Shown: positions 42,955 through 52,049, counted from the stretch's first letter. The stretch: 64,000 nt of DNA from Streptomyces lydicus (GCF_000717345.1 NZ_JNZA01000010.1:124001-188000), one strand, 5' to 3'. The notes: generated by a model from the sequence alone, not told the origin. Translations and numbers: made by a program.

Positions 42955-44169
42955 CTACCGGTACTGCTTGAGCTCACGACGCGCCAGCGACCGCTGGTGC
43001 ACCTCGTCGGGGCCGTCCGCCAGCCGCAGGGTCCGCGCGCCCGCCCACAGTTCGGCCAGCGGGAAGTCCTGGCTGACACCGCCCGCGCCGTGCAGCTGCA
43101 CCGCCTTGTCGAGGATGTCCACGACGGTGCGCGGGGTGGCGATCTTGATGGCCTGGATCTCGGTGTGCGCGCCCTTGTTGCCGACGGTGTCCATCAGCCA
43201 GGCCGTCTTCAGCACCAGCAGCCGCAGCTGCTCCACCGCCACCCGGGCGTCCGCGATCCACGCCTGGACCACGCCCTGCTGGGCCAGCGGCTTGCCGAAG
43301 GCGGTACGGCCCACCGCCCGGCGGCACATCAGCTCGATGGCCCGCTCGGCCATGCCGATCAGCCGCATGCAGTGGTGGATCCGGCCGGGGCCGAGCCGGG
43401 CCTGGGCGATGCCGAAGCCGCCGCCCTCCTCGCCGATCAGATTGCTCGCCGGCACCCGCACGTCGTGGAAGACCACCTCGGCGTGGCCGCCGTGCCAGTG
43501 GTCCTCGTAGCCGTAGACCTGCATGGCGCGCCGCACCTCCAGGCCGGGGGTGTCGCGCGGCACCAGGATCATCGACTGCTGGCGGCGGATGTCCGCGCCG
43601 TCCGGGTCGGTCTTGCCCATCACGATGAAGATCCGGCACAGCGGGTTCATCGCCCCGGAGATGTACCACTTGCGGCCGTTGATGACATATTCGTCGCCGT
43701 CCCGCTCGATCCGGGTCTCGATGTTGGTGGCGTCCGACGAGGCCACCTCCGGCTCGGTCATCGCGAACGCCGACCGGATCTCACCGGCCAGCAGCGGCTC
43801 CAGCCACTGCTTCTGCTGCGCCTCGTCGCCGAACTGCGCCAGCACCTCCATGTTGCCGGTGTCCGGCGCCGCGCAGTTCAGCGCGGTGGGCGCCAACTGA
43901 GGGCTGCGGCCGGTGATTTCGGCCAGCGGCGCGTACTGGAGGTTCGTCAGCCCGGCACCGTGCTCCCGGTCCGGGAGGAAGAGGTTCCACAGCCCCTGCT
44001 TCCGGGCCTCGGCCTTCAGCTCCTCGACGATCGCCGGGGTGTCCCACGGCGAGGCGAGGCCGGCCCGCTGCTCACGGGCGGTCTCCTCGGCCGGGTGCAC
44101 ATGCTCGTCCATGAAGGTCAGGAGCCTCTCGCGGAGCTCCTGCGTACGGGCGTCGAATGCGAAGTCCAT
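42955..44169 (-). CDS. ACAD10/ACAD11-type acyl-CoA dehydrogenase
   Basis: A 404-residue acyl-CoA dehydrogenase of the group with FAFDARTQELRERLLTFMDEHVHPAEE at the N-terminus, FAMTEPEVASSDATNIET for FAD/substrate binding, WYISGAMNPLCRIFIVMGKTDP, GYEDHWHGGHAEVVFHDVRVP, LGPGRIHHCMRLIGMAERA, and LADGPDEVHQRSLARRELKQY at the end. This set is typical of the ACAD10/ACAD11 and LvaC-like branch, not of ordinary beta-oxidation enzymes. It starts 5 bp after the stop of the APH-type kinase gene. In the known systems the pair removes a 4- or 3-phosphate to give an enoyl-CoA. Confidence 0.88.
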   Translation of the reverse strand: MDFAFDARTQELRERLLTFMDEHVHPAEETAREQRAGLASPWDTPAIVEELKAEARKQGLWNLFLPDREHGAGLTNLQYAPLAEITGRSPQLAPTALNCAAPDTGNMEVLAQFGDEAQQKQWLEPLLAGEIRSAFAMTEPEVASSDATNIETRIERDGDEYVINGRKWYISGAMNPLCRIFIVMGKTDPDGADIRRQQSMILVPRDTPGLEVRRAMQVYGYEDHWHGGHAEVVFHDVRVPASNLIGEEGGGFGIAQARLGPGRIHHCMRLIGMAERAIELMCRRAVGRTAFGKPLAQQGVVQAWIADARVAVEQLRLLVLKTAWLMDTVGNKGAHTEIQAIKIATPRTVVDILDKAVQLHGAGGVSQDFPLAELWAGARTLRLADGPDEVHQRSLARRELKQYR

Positions 44170-44174
44170 GGGCC

Positions 44175-45227
44175 TCAGCCTTCCTTGAGGGTGGTCAGTC
44201 CGTGGTCGATGAAGACGGGGACGAGTTCGCCGATCCGGTCGAACCCGGCGCCGACGGTCTGGCCGAGCGTGAAGCGGTAGTGGATGCCCTCCAGGATCAC
44301 GGCGAGCTTGAACCAGGCGAAGGCGGTGTACCAGGCGATCGACGAGGTGTCGCGGCCCGAGCGGGCGGCGTAGCGCTCGATCAGCTCGCCGGGGGAGGGG
44401 TGGCCGGGGGCGCCACTGGTGGTGCTGACCGGGGACTCGGGCAGGCCCAGGTCCGAGCTGTACATCACCAGCAGCCCGAGGTCGGTCAGCGGATCACCGA
44501 GCGTGGACATCTCCCAGTCCAGCACGGCCTTGATGGTGTCGTCGGCGCCGACCAGGACGTTGTCCAGGCGGAAGTCGCCGTGCACGACGGTGGGCGCGGG
44601 GGAGGCGGGCAGCGCCCGGCCCAGCGTCTCGTGCAGCTCATCGATGCCCGCCAGTTCGCGGTTCCTGGACGCAGCCAGCTGCTTGCCCCAGCGCCGCAGC
44701 TGGCGCTCCAGGAAGCCGTCCGGGCGGCCGAAGTCGCCGAGCCCGACCGCCTCGGGGTCCACGGCGTGCAGCTCCACCAGCGTGTCGACCAGGGAGAGGA
44801 CCACGGCGCGGGTGCGCTCCGGGCCGAGCGTGGCCAGCTGCCCGGCCGTGCGGTACGGGGTGCCCTCGACCAGCTCCATCACATAGAAGGGCGAGCCGGT
44901 CACCGACTCGTCCTCGCACAGCAGCAGCGCCTCGGGCACCGGCACCGGGGTGTCGTGCAGCGCGCTGATCACCCGGTGCTCGCGCCGCATGTCGTGCGCG
45001 GTGGCCAGCACGTGGCCGAGCGGCGGGCGGCGTACGACCCAGGAGCCGGTGCCGTCGGTGACCCGGTAGGTGAGGTTGGAGCGCCCGCCCTCGATCAGCT
45101 GCGCGCGCAGCGGGCCGCCGGCCAGCCCCGGCCGCACGCGGTCCAGGTGCTCGCGCAATCGTGTCAGGTCGAGACCGGGTGGATCCTCCCGGTCCGGGGC
45201 CTGAGGGGGAGGGGTGCCCTTGCTCAT
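44175..45227 (-). CDS. APH-type phosphotransferase (ACAD10/11 or LvaA kinase-like)
   Basis: A 350-residue kinase-fold protein. ATG 45227 (MSKGTPPPQAPDRED) was chosen for GGAGGAG upstream. It has GGRSNLTYRVTDGTGSWVVRRPP (nucleotide loop and Lys/Arg), VMELVEGTPYR hinge, the catalytic VVHGDFRLDNVLVG and metal-binding VLDWEMSTLGDPLTDLG. This is the sequence signature of the APH domain found fused to mammalian ACAD10/11 and of bacterial LvaA-type hydroxyacyl-CoA kinases, not of antibiotic-modifying enzymes. It is first in a two-gene unit with the dehydrogenase and has a palindrome 56 bp upstream. Confidence 0.88.
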   Translation of the reverse strand: MSKGTPPPQAPDREDPPGLDLTRLREHLDRVRPGLAGGPLRAQLIEGGRSNLTYRVTDGTGSWVVRRPPLGHVLATAHDMRREHRVISALHDTPVPVPEALLLCEDESVTGSPFYVMELVEGTPYRTAGQLATLGPERTRAVVLSLVDTLVELHAVDPEAVGLGDFGRPDGFLERQLRRWGKQLAASRNRELAGIDELHETLGRALPASPAPTVVHGDFRLDNVLVGADDTIKAVLDWEMSTLGDPLTDLGLLVMYSSDLGLPESPVSTTSGAPGHPSPGELIERYAARSGRDTSSIAWYTAFAWFKLAVILEGIHYRFTLGQTVGAGFDRIGELVPVFIDHGLTTLKEG

Positions 45228-45282
45228 CGTGCTCCTCCGTACGGGGGTGGACGGTCCGTCGTGGTCGGTCGCTGCCCCGATC

Positions 45283-45300
45283 ATGCCGACTAGTCGGTAT
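45283..45300. promoter_or_regulatory. Operator-like site, right end of the acyl-CoA/kinase gene island
   Basis: ATGCCGACTAGTCGGTAT contains the perfect core CCGACTAGTCGG. It lies 56 bp upstream of the kinase start. It is the most symmetric of the four related sites. Confidence 0.65.
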
Positions 45301-45417
45301 GGAGTCCAGTGCCGGTGCGTGGGGTCTCCGTCACGCGGCCGCCCGGACGGCGGTTTTCCGCCGCTTTCCCGCACGGTGCCGGGCGTCGCGGGCCCGGCAC
45401 GACTCGAAAGACCCGCC

Positions 45418-46347
45418 CTAGGCGTGGCAGGCCATCGGCACCCCGCCGTTCATCGCCGTCATGTCGCCGAAGCCCGCCAGCGGGTCGAGCGGCGCGCCCG
45501 GTTCCCGGCCGTCCAGCTCCGCGTACGCCCGGTGCAGGTTCGCCACCAGCCGCTCGCTCTCGGCCAGCTCCGCGAACGCGCCGAGATCCGCCTCCCGGGC
45601 CACCTCCAGCGGCGTCCGGCCGGCCGCCCGGCCCTCCTGCGCCAGCCGGCCGACGAACTCCAGATAGCGCTCGATGCCGTCGTACACCTCCGGGCCGGTC
45701 ACCGGCCCGTGCCCCGGGACGACGGTCGTCGCGTCCAGCGAACGCAGCAGCCGCAGCGCCCGCAGCGACCCGGAGACCGACCCCATGAAGACGAACGGCG
45801 TCCCGCCGTGGAAGACCAGGTCGCCGGTGAACACCACGCGCCGCTCGGGCAGCCACACGATGGTGTCCCCGGTCGTGTGTGCCACGCCCGGGTGGATCAG
45901 CCGCACCTCGATGTCCCCGACGTGCAGCGTGAGTTCGCGGTCGTAGGTGACGGTCGGCGGGGTCAGCCGGATGTCGCCGTACTCCACCTCGGGCCACACC
46001 GCGTGCAGCTGGTGCCCGGCGTCCAGCAGTTCCCGTCGGCAGGCGGTGTGCCCGATGACCGTGGCTTCCGGCGCGAAGACGCCGTTGCCGTAGGTGTGGT
46101 CGCCGTGGTGGTGGGTGTTGACCACCGTACGGGGTACCGGCGCGCCGCTCTCCGCGATCCGGCGGCGCAGCAGCCGCGCCCGGCGCTCGGTGGCGGCGGT
46201 GTCCACCACGAGGGTGGCGTCCCCGTCGGTGACGAAACCGGCGTTGTTCAGGCACCAGCCGCCGTCCGGCTGGATGAACGCATGGACGCCGGCGGCGAGT
46301 TCGGTCAGATACGGCTCGTCCACGGCCGGTGCGGTCGGGTCGCCCAT
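45418..46347 (-). CDS. Metallo-beta-lactamase-fold hydrolase
   Basis: A 309-residue protein starting MGDPTAPAVDEPYLTEL. The metal motif is complete: NTHHHGDHTYGN, IHPGVAHTTGDTIVWLP, FTGDLVFHGGTPF and VVPGHGPV. The family includes lactonases, thioesterases and flavin-free quinolone- or cyclase-like enzymes. The two-residue spacing of the metal ligands suggests a binuclear zinc or iron site. It lies 190 bp downstream of the kinase gene on the same strand direction but with its own start region. I cannot name a substrate. Confidence 0.88.
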   Translation of the reverse strand: MGDPTAPAVDEPYLTELAAGVHAFIQPDGGWCLNNAGFVTDGDATLVVDTAATERRARLLRRRIAESGAPVPRTVVNTHHHGDHTYGNGVFAPEATVIGHTACRRELLDAGHQLHAVWPEVEYGDIRLTPPTVTYDRELTLHVGDIEVRLIHPGVAHTTGDTIVWLPERRVVFTGDLVFHGGTPFVFMGSVSGSLRALRLLRSLDATTVVPGHGPVTGPEVYDGIERYLEFVGRLAQEGRAAGRTPLEVAREADLGAFAELAESERLVANLHRAYAELDGREPGAPLDPLAGFGDMTAMNGGVPMACHA

Positions 46348-46521
46348 GCGGTGTGGTCCCCTTCGGTGATGGCACGTCACGGCCCGCCGGGGGGCCGGTC
46401 CTTGGTCGCTTCCCCTCGTCACAGGGGTCGCGTCACGGTACCGCCGCCGGGCGCCGGGCCGGCCGCCGGGCCCGCCGCCGGCGCCCGTACGAACCACGGT
46501 CGGTGCCCGTACGCGCCGCGC

Positions 46522-46884
46522 TCAGTGCCCCGTACGCGCCACGATCAGCGCACCGCACAGCGCCAGCGCGAGCGTGCAGCCGGCCAGCAGCAGCGCGGTC
46601 CGCGCCGGCAGGCCCGCCGGGCGGCCGCCGGCCATGGCCCGCATCCGGTGGTGCGACAACGCCAGGAACGCCAGCCACAGCACCCCCGTCAGCACCGCCA
46701 GCGCCACCTCCGCCGGGCCCGGCCGCCCGCTCCGCAGCAGCTGCCGGCCGGCCAGCACCGCCACCACCGTCGCGGACAGCGTGGTGCGCCGCCAGGCCAG
46801 CCTGGTCCGCTCCGGCTGGAGACCCGGGTCCCGGTCGGACGCCGGACGAGGTCCCCCCGCGCCCGGCCGCGCGCCGCCCGCCAT
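46522..46884 (-). CDS. DUF202 membrane protein
   Basis: A 120-residue protein with the DUF202 start LQPERTRLAWRRTTLSATVV and three hydrophobic helices (about residues 38-55, 58-78, 96-117). The Gly/Pro-rich N-terminus (MAGGARPGAGGPRPASDRD) is cytosolic. It begins 3 bp after the stop of the second DUF202 gene, so the two are co-translated and may form one complex. Function is unknown. Confidence 0.85.
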   Translation of the reverse strand: MAGGARPGAGGPRPASDRDPGLQPERTRLAWRRTTLSATVVAVLAGRQLLRSGRPGPAEVALAVLTGVLWLAFLALSHHRMRAMAGGRPAGLPARTALLLAGCTLALALCGALIVARTGH

Positions 46885-46887
46885 CGG

Positions 46888-47298
46888 TCAGCCGGTCCAG
46901 CCCAGCAGCACCAGCACCACCACCGCCACCGCCAGCGCCCCGACGGCCAGCGCCAGCGCCGTGGGGAAGCGGGACACCGGCAGGTCCTCGCCGCGCCGCA
47001 TCGCCCGTTCGCAGCGCACCCAGTGGTTGACCGCCCGCAGCGCGCACAGCGCCCCGCCGACCAGCAGCGCGAGGGTGAAGGCCAGCCGCACCCCCGGGTG
47101 CAGCCGGGGCAGGAACTGGTCCACCGCGAACCCGCCGCCGACCAGCGCCAGCCCGGTGCGCAGCCAGGCGAGGAAGGTGCGCTCGTTGGCGAGCGAGAAG
47201 CGGTAGTCGGGGGTGGCGCCCTCCTCGCGGATCCGCGCGGGCGACAACCACAGCCGTACGGCCGCGACGGCCGACCGCAGTCCGTCGGTGAGGATCAT
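46888..47298 (-). CDS. YidH-family DUF202 membrane protein
   Basis: A 136-residue protein with DYRFSLANERTFLAWLRTGLALVGGGFAV, the YidH/DUF202 signature, followed by two more helices (RLAFTLALLVGGALCALRAV and TALALAVGALAVAVVVLVLLGW). It is the upstream partner of the second DUF202 gene. Such tandem pairs are widespread in Streptomyces. No function is established; a stress or membrane-potential role has been suggested for relatives only by association. Confidence 0.88.
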   Translation of the reverse strand: MILTDGLRSAVAAVRLWLSPARIREEGATPDYRFSLANERTFLAWLRTGLALVGGGFAVDQFLPRLHPGVRLAFTLALLVGGALCALRAVNHWVRCERAMRRGEDLPVSRFPTALALAVGALAVAVVVLVLLGWTG

Positions 47299-47341
47299 GG
47301 CCGAAACCCTATCCGGCGGGCCCGCGCCGGGCCCGCCCGCC

Positions 47342-47875
47342 TCAGAACTCCCCCGCCTCCCGCCGGGCGAGCAGCTCCCGGTAGGCGGCCGTCCCGTCCG
47401 GTGTCCACGGCCACTCGTCCAGCCGCCGGATCAGCTCCTCCTCGGGCAGGAACGCGTGCCAGTCGATCTCCGCCTCCTGCGGGGCCACCGGCAGCGTGCA
47501 GCGCACCTGGTACACCGCGGACCACCAGGTGTGCTCGGCCGTCTCGTAGAGGAACTTGAACAGCGGCTCGGGCTGCGCCAGCCCCTGCACGCCCAGCTCC
47601 TCCTCGGCCTCGCGCAGCGCCGCCCGGTCGTAGCTCTCGCCGGCGCCGACCACCCCGCCGACGAACATGTCGTAGTGCGAGGGGAAGACCAGCTTGTTCG
47701 GGGTGCGGCGGTGCACGAAGATCCGGTCCTCGGCGTCCCGGACCAGGATGAAGGCAGCGCGGGTGCGCATCCGGCGGGCGTAGGTCTCGCCGCGCGGGGC
47801 CTGCCCGACGACCTGATCGTTCTCGTCGACGACGTCGAGGATCTCGTCCGCGTTGAGCGGTTGCTGATCGGTCAT
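47342..47875 (-). CDS. Nudix hydrolase (YfcD/isopentenyl-diphosphate-isomerase-like)
   Basis: A 177-residue protein starting MTDQQPLNADEILDVVDENDQVVGQAPRGE split across its first strands. The Nudix box is intact: GGVVGAGESYDRAALREAEEELGV. The FPSHYDMFVGGVVGAGE context and EHTWWSAVYQV resemble the YfcD/idi-like Nudix group. It hydrolyses a nucleoside- or prenyl-diphosphate-linked substrate not identifiable here. It is transcribed towards the DUF202 pair with a 43-bp gap. Confidence 0.88.
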   Translation of the reverse strand: MTDQQPLNADEILDVVDENDQVVGQAPRGETYARRMRTRAAFILVRDAEDRIFVHRRTPNKLVFPSHYDMFVGGVVGAGESYDRAALREAEEELGVQGLAQPEPLFKFLYETAEHTWWSAVYQVRCTLPVAPQEAEIDWHAFLPEEELIRRLDEWPWTPDGTAAYRELLARREAGEF

Positions 47876-48007
47876 GGGGCCATGCAACCACCAGCGGCCC
47901 CGGCGGCACCCGCCGGGGCCGGCGCACACCGGCCCGCCGAATACGCCCGGACGGCGCAGCGCCCGCGGGGCCGTACGGGGGAGCGCGAACGACCGGCCCG
48001 GCCCGCG

Positions 48008-48901
48008 TCAGTGCGGCTGGAGCTCCCGTACGTCCTCGGTCCGGCCGGCCCCCGGCGGCATCGCCGGGTGCGTGCCGATCAGCACGATGCCCGCGACCAC
48101 CGCCACGATCCCGGCCACCTCCCAGGCCAGCGCCCCGGCCGTCACCTGGAGCCGGTCGCCGAGGAAGCCCACCCCGCACAGGATCCCGGCCAGCGGCTGG
48201 GCCGCGGTCAGCGCGGGCAGCGACAGCCGCAGCGGCGCCGACTCGAAGGCGCTCTGCACCATGACCAGCGCCAGCACCCCGAGCACGACGATGGCGTACG
48301 GCTGCCAGCTGGAGAGCAGCGCCGACCAGCTGCCCTGGGCGAAGTGCTCACCGCTGATCCGGGTCAGCGCGTCCTGCAGCCCGTAGATCAGGCCGGCCGC
48401 CACGCCCAGCAGCGCGGCCTCCAGGCTCACGTGCACCCGCTCGCGCTTGGCGACGGCCGCCAGGGTCAGGGCGGTGCCCAGCACCAGCCCCATGATCAGC
48501 CACTGCCACAGATGATCGGTGCTGCGGGAGCCGCCCTGGGGGCGGCCGGCCACGATGAACGCCGTGACCCCGCCTGCCAGCAGCCACAGCCCGCCCCACC
48601 CGGTGCGGCCGAGCCGCTGCCGGGTCAGCCGCCGGGACAGCGCCATCGCGAACAGCAGATTGGTCGCCAGCAGTGGCTCCACCAGGGTGATGTCGCCCAT
48701 GCCCAGCGCCACCGCGCCGAGCGCCATGCCGACCACCATCAGTCCGATGCCGGCCACCCACTGCGGCATCCGCACCAGGTCGAGCAGCAGCCGCAGGGAC
48801 AGGTAGTCCTTCATCGGGGCCTGCTGGGCGGCGGCCTGCTGGAGGACGAAGCCGAGTCCCAGACAGCAGGCGGCGCCAAGGGCGAGCAGTATCACCGTCA
48901 C
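48008..48901 (-). CDS. DMT-superfamily (EamA-like) membrane transporter
   Basis: A 297-residue protein starting at GTG 48901 (VTVILLALGAACCLGLGFVLQ) with GAGGTG seven bases upstream. Nine to ten hydrophobic helices can be traced, with a repeated GDITLVEPLLATNLLFAMALSRR-like and LPALTAAQPLAGILCGVGFLGDR pattern typical of DMT proteins with two five-helix halves. The C-terminal tail is polar. Substrate is unknown. It is divergent from the FAD dehydrogenase at 49114 with about 210 bp between. Confidence 0.8.
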   Translation of the reverse strand: MTVILLALGAACCLGLGFVLQQAAAQQAPMKDYLSLRLLLDLVRMPQWVAGIGLMVVGMALGAVALGMGDITLVEPLLATNLLFAMALSRRLTRQRLGRTGWGGLWLLAGGVTAFIVAGRPQGGSRSTDHLWQWLIMGLVLGTALTLAAVAKRERVHVSLEAALLGVAAGLIYGLQDALTRISGEHFAQGSWSALLSSWQPYAIVVLGVLALVMVQSAFESAPLRLSLPALTAAQPLAGILCGVGFLGDRLQVTAGALAWEVAGIVAVVAGIVLIGTHPAMPPGAGRTEDVRELQPH

Positions 48902-49113
48902 GTCGCACACCTCGTATCGCGCGTGGGCGGGGGATGCGGCAGAGGATAGCCATCCGGCCGGGGATGTGGGGTGGCCGCGGTCACTGCCATTCTCCCGCGC
49001 GCCCCCGCGTACTGCGCGGTAATCAAACGGTTGACGCGGCAGGCGGGCGCGCTGAGGATCGTTCACCACGGCGGCCGGTGCGGGCCGCGGGCCCCGGTGA
49101 GGAGAAGCGGAAG

Positions 49114-50769
49114 ATGGCGTACGACGCTGATGTGATCGTGATCGGAGCGGGGCTCGCGGGCCTGGCGGCCACCGCCGAGCTGGTGGACGCCGGACGCAAG
49201 GTGATCCTGCTCGACCAGGAGCCCGAGCAGTCCCTCGGCGGGCAGGCGCACTGGTCCTTCGGCGGCCTCTTCCTGGTGGACTCGCCCGAGCAGCGCCGGC
49301 TGCGGATCCGCGACAGCCACGCGCTGGCCTGGCAGGACTGGCTGGGCACGGCCGGCTTCGACCGCCCCGAGGACCGCTGGCCGCGCAGCTGGGCCGAGGC
49401 GTACGTCGACTTCGCGGCCGGGGAGAAGCGCTCCTGGCTGCACCGGCAGGGCGTCCGGTTCTTCCCGGTCGTCGGCTGGGCCGAGCGCGGCGGCTACGGG
49501 GCGACCGGGCACGGCAACTCCGTCCCGCGCTTCCACATCACCTGGGGCACCGGACCCGGCCTGGTCGCACCGTTCGAGCGCCGGGTACGGGCCGGGGCCG
49601 CCCGTGGCCTGGTGGACCTGCGCTTCCGCCACCGGGTCACCGGGCTCTCCCGCAGCGCCGGCAGCGTGGACACCGTCAGCGGTGAGATCCTCGAGCCCTC
49701 GGACGTCGAGCGCGGCAGGGCCAGCAGCCGCGAGGTGACCGGCGCCTTCGAGCTGCGGGCGCAGGCCGTGATCGTCACCTCGGGCGGGATCGGCGGCAAC
49801 CACGACCTGGTGCGCGCCAACTGGCCCGAGCGGCTGGGCACACCCCCCGAGCGGATGCTGTCGGGCGTACCGGCGCACGTCGACGGCAAGATGCTGGGCA
49901 TCGCCGAGGCCGCCGGCGGCCGGATCATCAACCGCGACCGGATGTGGCACTACACCGAGGGCATCGACAACTGGAACCCCATATGGCCGATGCACGGCAT
50001 CCGCATCCTGTCGGGGCCCTCCCCGCTGTGGCTGGACGCCCGCGGCAACCGGCTGCCGGTGCCGCTGTTCCCCGGCTTCGACACCCTCGGCACCCTCGAA
50101 CACATCATGCGGACCGGCCACGACCACACCTGGTTCGTGCTCACCCAAAAGATCATCGAGAAGGAGTTCACGCTCTCCGGATCCGAGCAGAACCCCGACC
50201 TGACCGGCAAGAGCGTCCGCGACGTGCTCGGCCGGGCCAGGGCGGGCGCCCCCGGCCCGGTGCAGGCGTTCATGGACCACGGCGCGGACTTCGTCGTCGA
50301 ACGCTCGCTGACCGAACTCGTCCGGCGGATGAACGAGCTGACCGGGAAGCCCCTGATCGACGAGGCCGCGCTGCGCGACGAGATCGTCGCCCGGGACCGT
50401 GAGATCACCAACCCCTTCACCAAGGACCTCCAGGTGACCGCGGTGCGCGGGACCCGCAAGTACCTCGGCGACCGGCTGATCCGCACCGCGGCCCCGCACC
50501 GGCTGCTCGACCCGAAGGCCGGCCCGCTGATCGCCGTACGGCTCAACATCCTCACCCGCAAGACCCTCGGCGGCCTGGAGACCGACCTCAGCTCCCGGGT
50601 GCTGACCGACGGCGGCGCGCCGCTCCCGGGCGTCTACGCCGCGGGCGAGGCGGCCGGATTCGGCGGCGGCGGGGTGCACGGCTACCGCTCGCTGGAGGGC
50701 ACCTTCCTCGGCGGCTGCCTCTTCTCCGGGCGCACCGCGGGCCGGGCGGCGGCGCGCGCGGTGGACTGA
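49114..50769 (+). CDS. FAD-binding dehydrogenase (3-ketosteroid dehydrogenase/fumarate reductase family)
   Basis: A 551-residue flavoprotein. ATG 49114 follows GGAGAAGCGG. The FAD motif is VIVIGAGLAGLAATAELVDAGRKV with LLDQEPEQSLGGQA, and the C-terminal FAD site is PLPGVYAAGEAAGFGGGGVHGYRSLEGTFLGGC. The body (SGGIGGNHDLVRANWP, WHYTEGIDNWNPIWPMHGIRI) matches the actinobacterial group annotated as FAD-binding dehydrogenase, related to but longer than KstD. It likely oxidises a C-C bond or reduces an enoyl substrate. It is monocistronic and no steroid genes are near. Confidence 0.87.
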   Translation: MAYDADVIVIGAGLAGLAATAELVDAGRKVILLDQEPEQSLGGQAHWSFGGLFLVDSPEQRRLRIRDSHALAWQDWLGTAGFDRPEDRWPRSWAEAYVDFAAGEKRSWLHRQGVRFFPVVGWAERGGYGATGHGNSVPRFHITWGTGPGLVAPFERRVRAGAARGLVDLRFRHRVTGLSRSAGSVDTVSGEILEPSDVERGRASSREVTGAFELRAQAVIVTSGGIGGNHDLVRANWPERLGTPPERMLSGVPAHVDGKMLGIAEAAGGRIINRDRMWHYTEGIDNWNPIWPMHGIRILSGPSPLWLDARGNRLPVPLFPGFDTLGTLEHIMRTGHDHTWFVLTQKIIEKEFTLSGSEQNPDLTGKSVRDVLGRARAGAPGPVQAFMDHGADFVVERSLTELVRRMNELTGKPLIDEAALRDEIVARDREITNPFTKDLQVTAVRGTRKYLGDRLIRTAAPHRLLDPKAGPLIAVRLNILTRKTLGGLETDLSSRVLTDGGAPLPGVYAAGEAAGFGGGGVHGYRSLEGTFLGGCLFSGRTAGRAAARAVD

Positions 50770-50932
50770 GGCCGAGCCGCCGGGCCGCGCCGCGGGCGGG
50801 CCCGGCGGACCCGCCGTGGGGCCCCGCGGGGGCGCGGCCCAATGCCGCGAAGCCGAACGGATGTTGGCGGATCCGGCCATTCCTCTTCCCGCCTTGACGC
50901 GGAGCTCTGCGGAGCGCTTTGCTGTCCGCGAT

Positions 50933-50951
50933 GACTGGTGCGGAACCAGTC
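50933..50951. promoter_or_regulatory. Palindrome GACTGGT-N5-ACCAGTC in a 278-bp gap
   Basis: Perfect 7-bp arms lie about 97 bp before the hypothetical gene at 51048. Nothing else coding is visible in 50770-51047. It could be an operator or a short hairpin. Confidence 0.4.
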
Positions 50952-51047
50952 CGTCACCCTCTGCACAGGCGCGCACGGACCGGCCGCACCCCGAGGACGA
51001 CGGTGCGGCGCACGGCCGCCGCGGCGCGCCATGGAGCCCCCTGACCC

Positions 51048-52049
51048 GTGATGTCGATATCCCCTTCGCCACCGCCGCCACCGGCCCTCCGGCGCGCCCG
51101 CCGCCCGGGGGCCCCGGCCCTCGCGCCGGCCCTGGACGACACCGAACTGGCCGTCGCCGCCGACGCGCTGGCACTCGGCCAGTGGGCCCGGGTGCGCACC
51201 CTGCTCGCCGGGACCGGCACGGACTGGGACCGGCGCGGCCACCGATTAACGGTCCTGGCCGCCTGCCCCGGCAGCGCCGCCTGGGCCGGCGACTGGCAGC
51301 TCGCCGAACCGGACAGCGGCGACGCCGCCACCCTCCTGGCCCTCGCCACCGTCCGCCGCGCCCTGCGTGGACGCACCACCACCGGCGACGCCGCCGCGGC
51401 CTGCGCCACCGCCGCCCGGATGCTGCCCGACGACCCCACCCCCTGGCTCGGCGCGCTGCTCCTCGCCCGCCGCGCCGGCACCCCCGACGAACGCGCCTAC
51501 GCCTTCCACCAGATTCGCGCCCGCCACCCCGACCACCACCACGCCCACCACCTGATGACCGCCGCCCTCGCCGAGGAGCGGCCGGACGGCACCTGCGGCC
51601 CGCACCACCCCGCCCACGGCTTCGCCGCCCGGGCCGCCGAGCGCGCCCCCGCCGACTCGCCGCTCGCCCTGCTGCCCGTCGTCGCGCACGCCGAGCGCTA
51701 CCGCGTACGGGCCCGCGCCGGGCTGGAGCCCCCCGACCCCGCGGACTCCGGCCACTGGGCCACCCGGCACGCCCACGCCGTCCAGCGGGCCGCCTTCGAC
51801 TGGTGGCTGGAATGGGAGGGCGAGGGCCACCCCCGCAGCAAGCTCGACATCAACTTCCTCGCCCACGCCACGTTCCACCAGGGGCGGCTGGCCGAGGCCG
51901 CCACCCTCTTCCAGCGCATCGGCCCGCACGCCACCCGCGCGCCGTGGTCGTACGCGGGCCGCGACGCGGAGGGCGCGTTCCAGGCTGCCCGCGAGGCCGC
52001 CCTGGGCGGGGACCACGACCGGGACGACGACCGGCGCGAACCCGGCTGA
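51048..52049 (+). CDS. Hypothetical protein, alpha-helical, TPR-like
   Basis: A 333-residue protein of unknown function. After a Pro/Arg-rich start (MMSISPSPPPPPALRRARR) it is Ala-rich and helical, with segments such as ALGQWARVRTLLAGTG, WLGALLLARRAGTPDERAYA, HHHAHHLMTAALAEE, and HATFHQGRLAEAATLFQRIGPH near the end that look like degenerate tetratricopeptide repeats. His is frequent (several HH and HAHH runs), which may be compositional. I know similar proteins as conserved Streptomyces hypotheticals. It stands alone, with 66 bp before the molybdoenzyme operon. Confidence 0.6.
   Translation: MMSISPSPPPPPALRRARRPGAPALAPALDDTELAVAADALALGQWARVRTLLAGTGTDWDRRGHRLTVLAACPGSAAWAGDWQLAEPDSGDAATLLALATVRRALRGRTTTGDAAAACATAARMLPDDPTPWLGALLLARRAGTPDERAYAFHQIRARHPDHHHAHHLMTAALAEERPDGTCGPHHPAHGFAARAAERAPADSPLALLPVVAHAERYRVRARAGLEPPDPADSGHWATRHAHAVQRAAFDWWLEWEGEGHPRSKLDINFLAHATFHQGRLAEAATLFQRIGPHATRAPWSYAGRDAEGAFQAAREAALGGDHDRDDDRREPG

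Noticed and set aside
44175..45227. Aminoglycoside resistance phosphotransferase
   Set aside because: The APH fold is shared, but the sequence and the adjacent ACAD10/11-type dehydrogenase fit hydroxyacyl-CoA kinases rather than drug-modifying enzymes.
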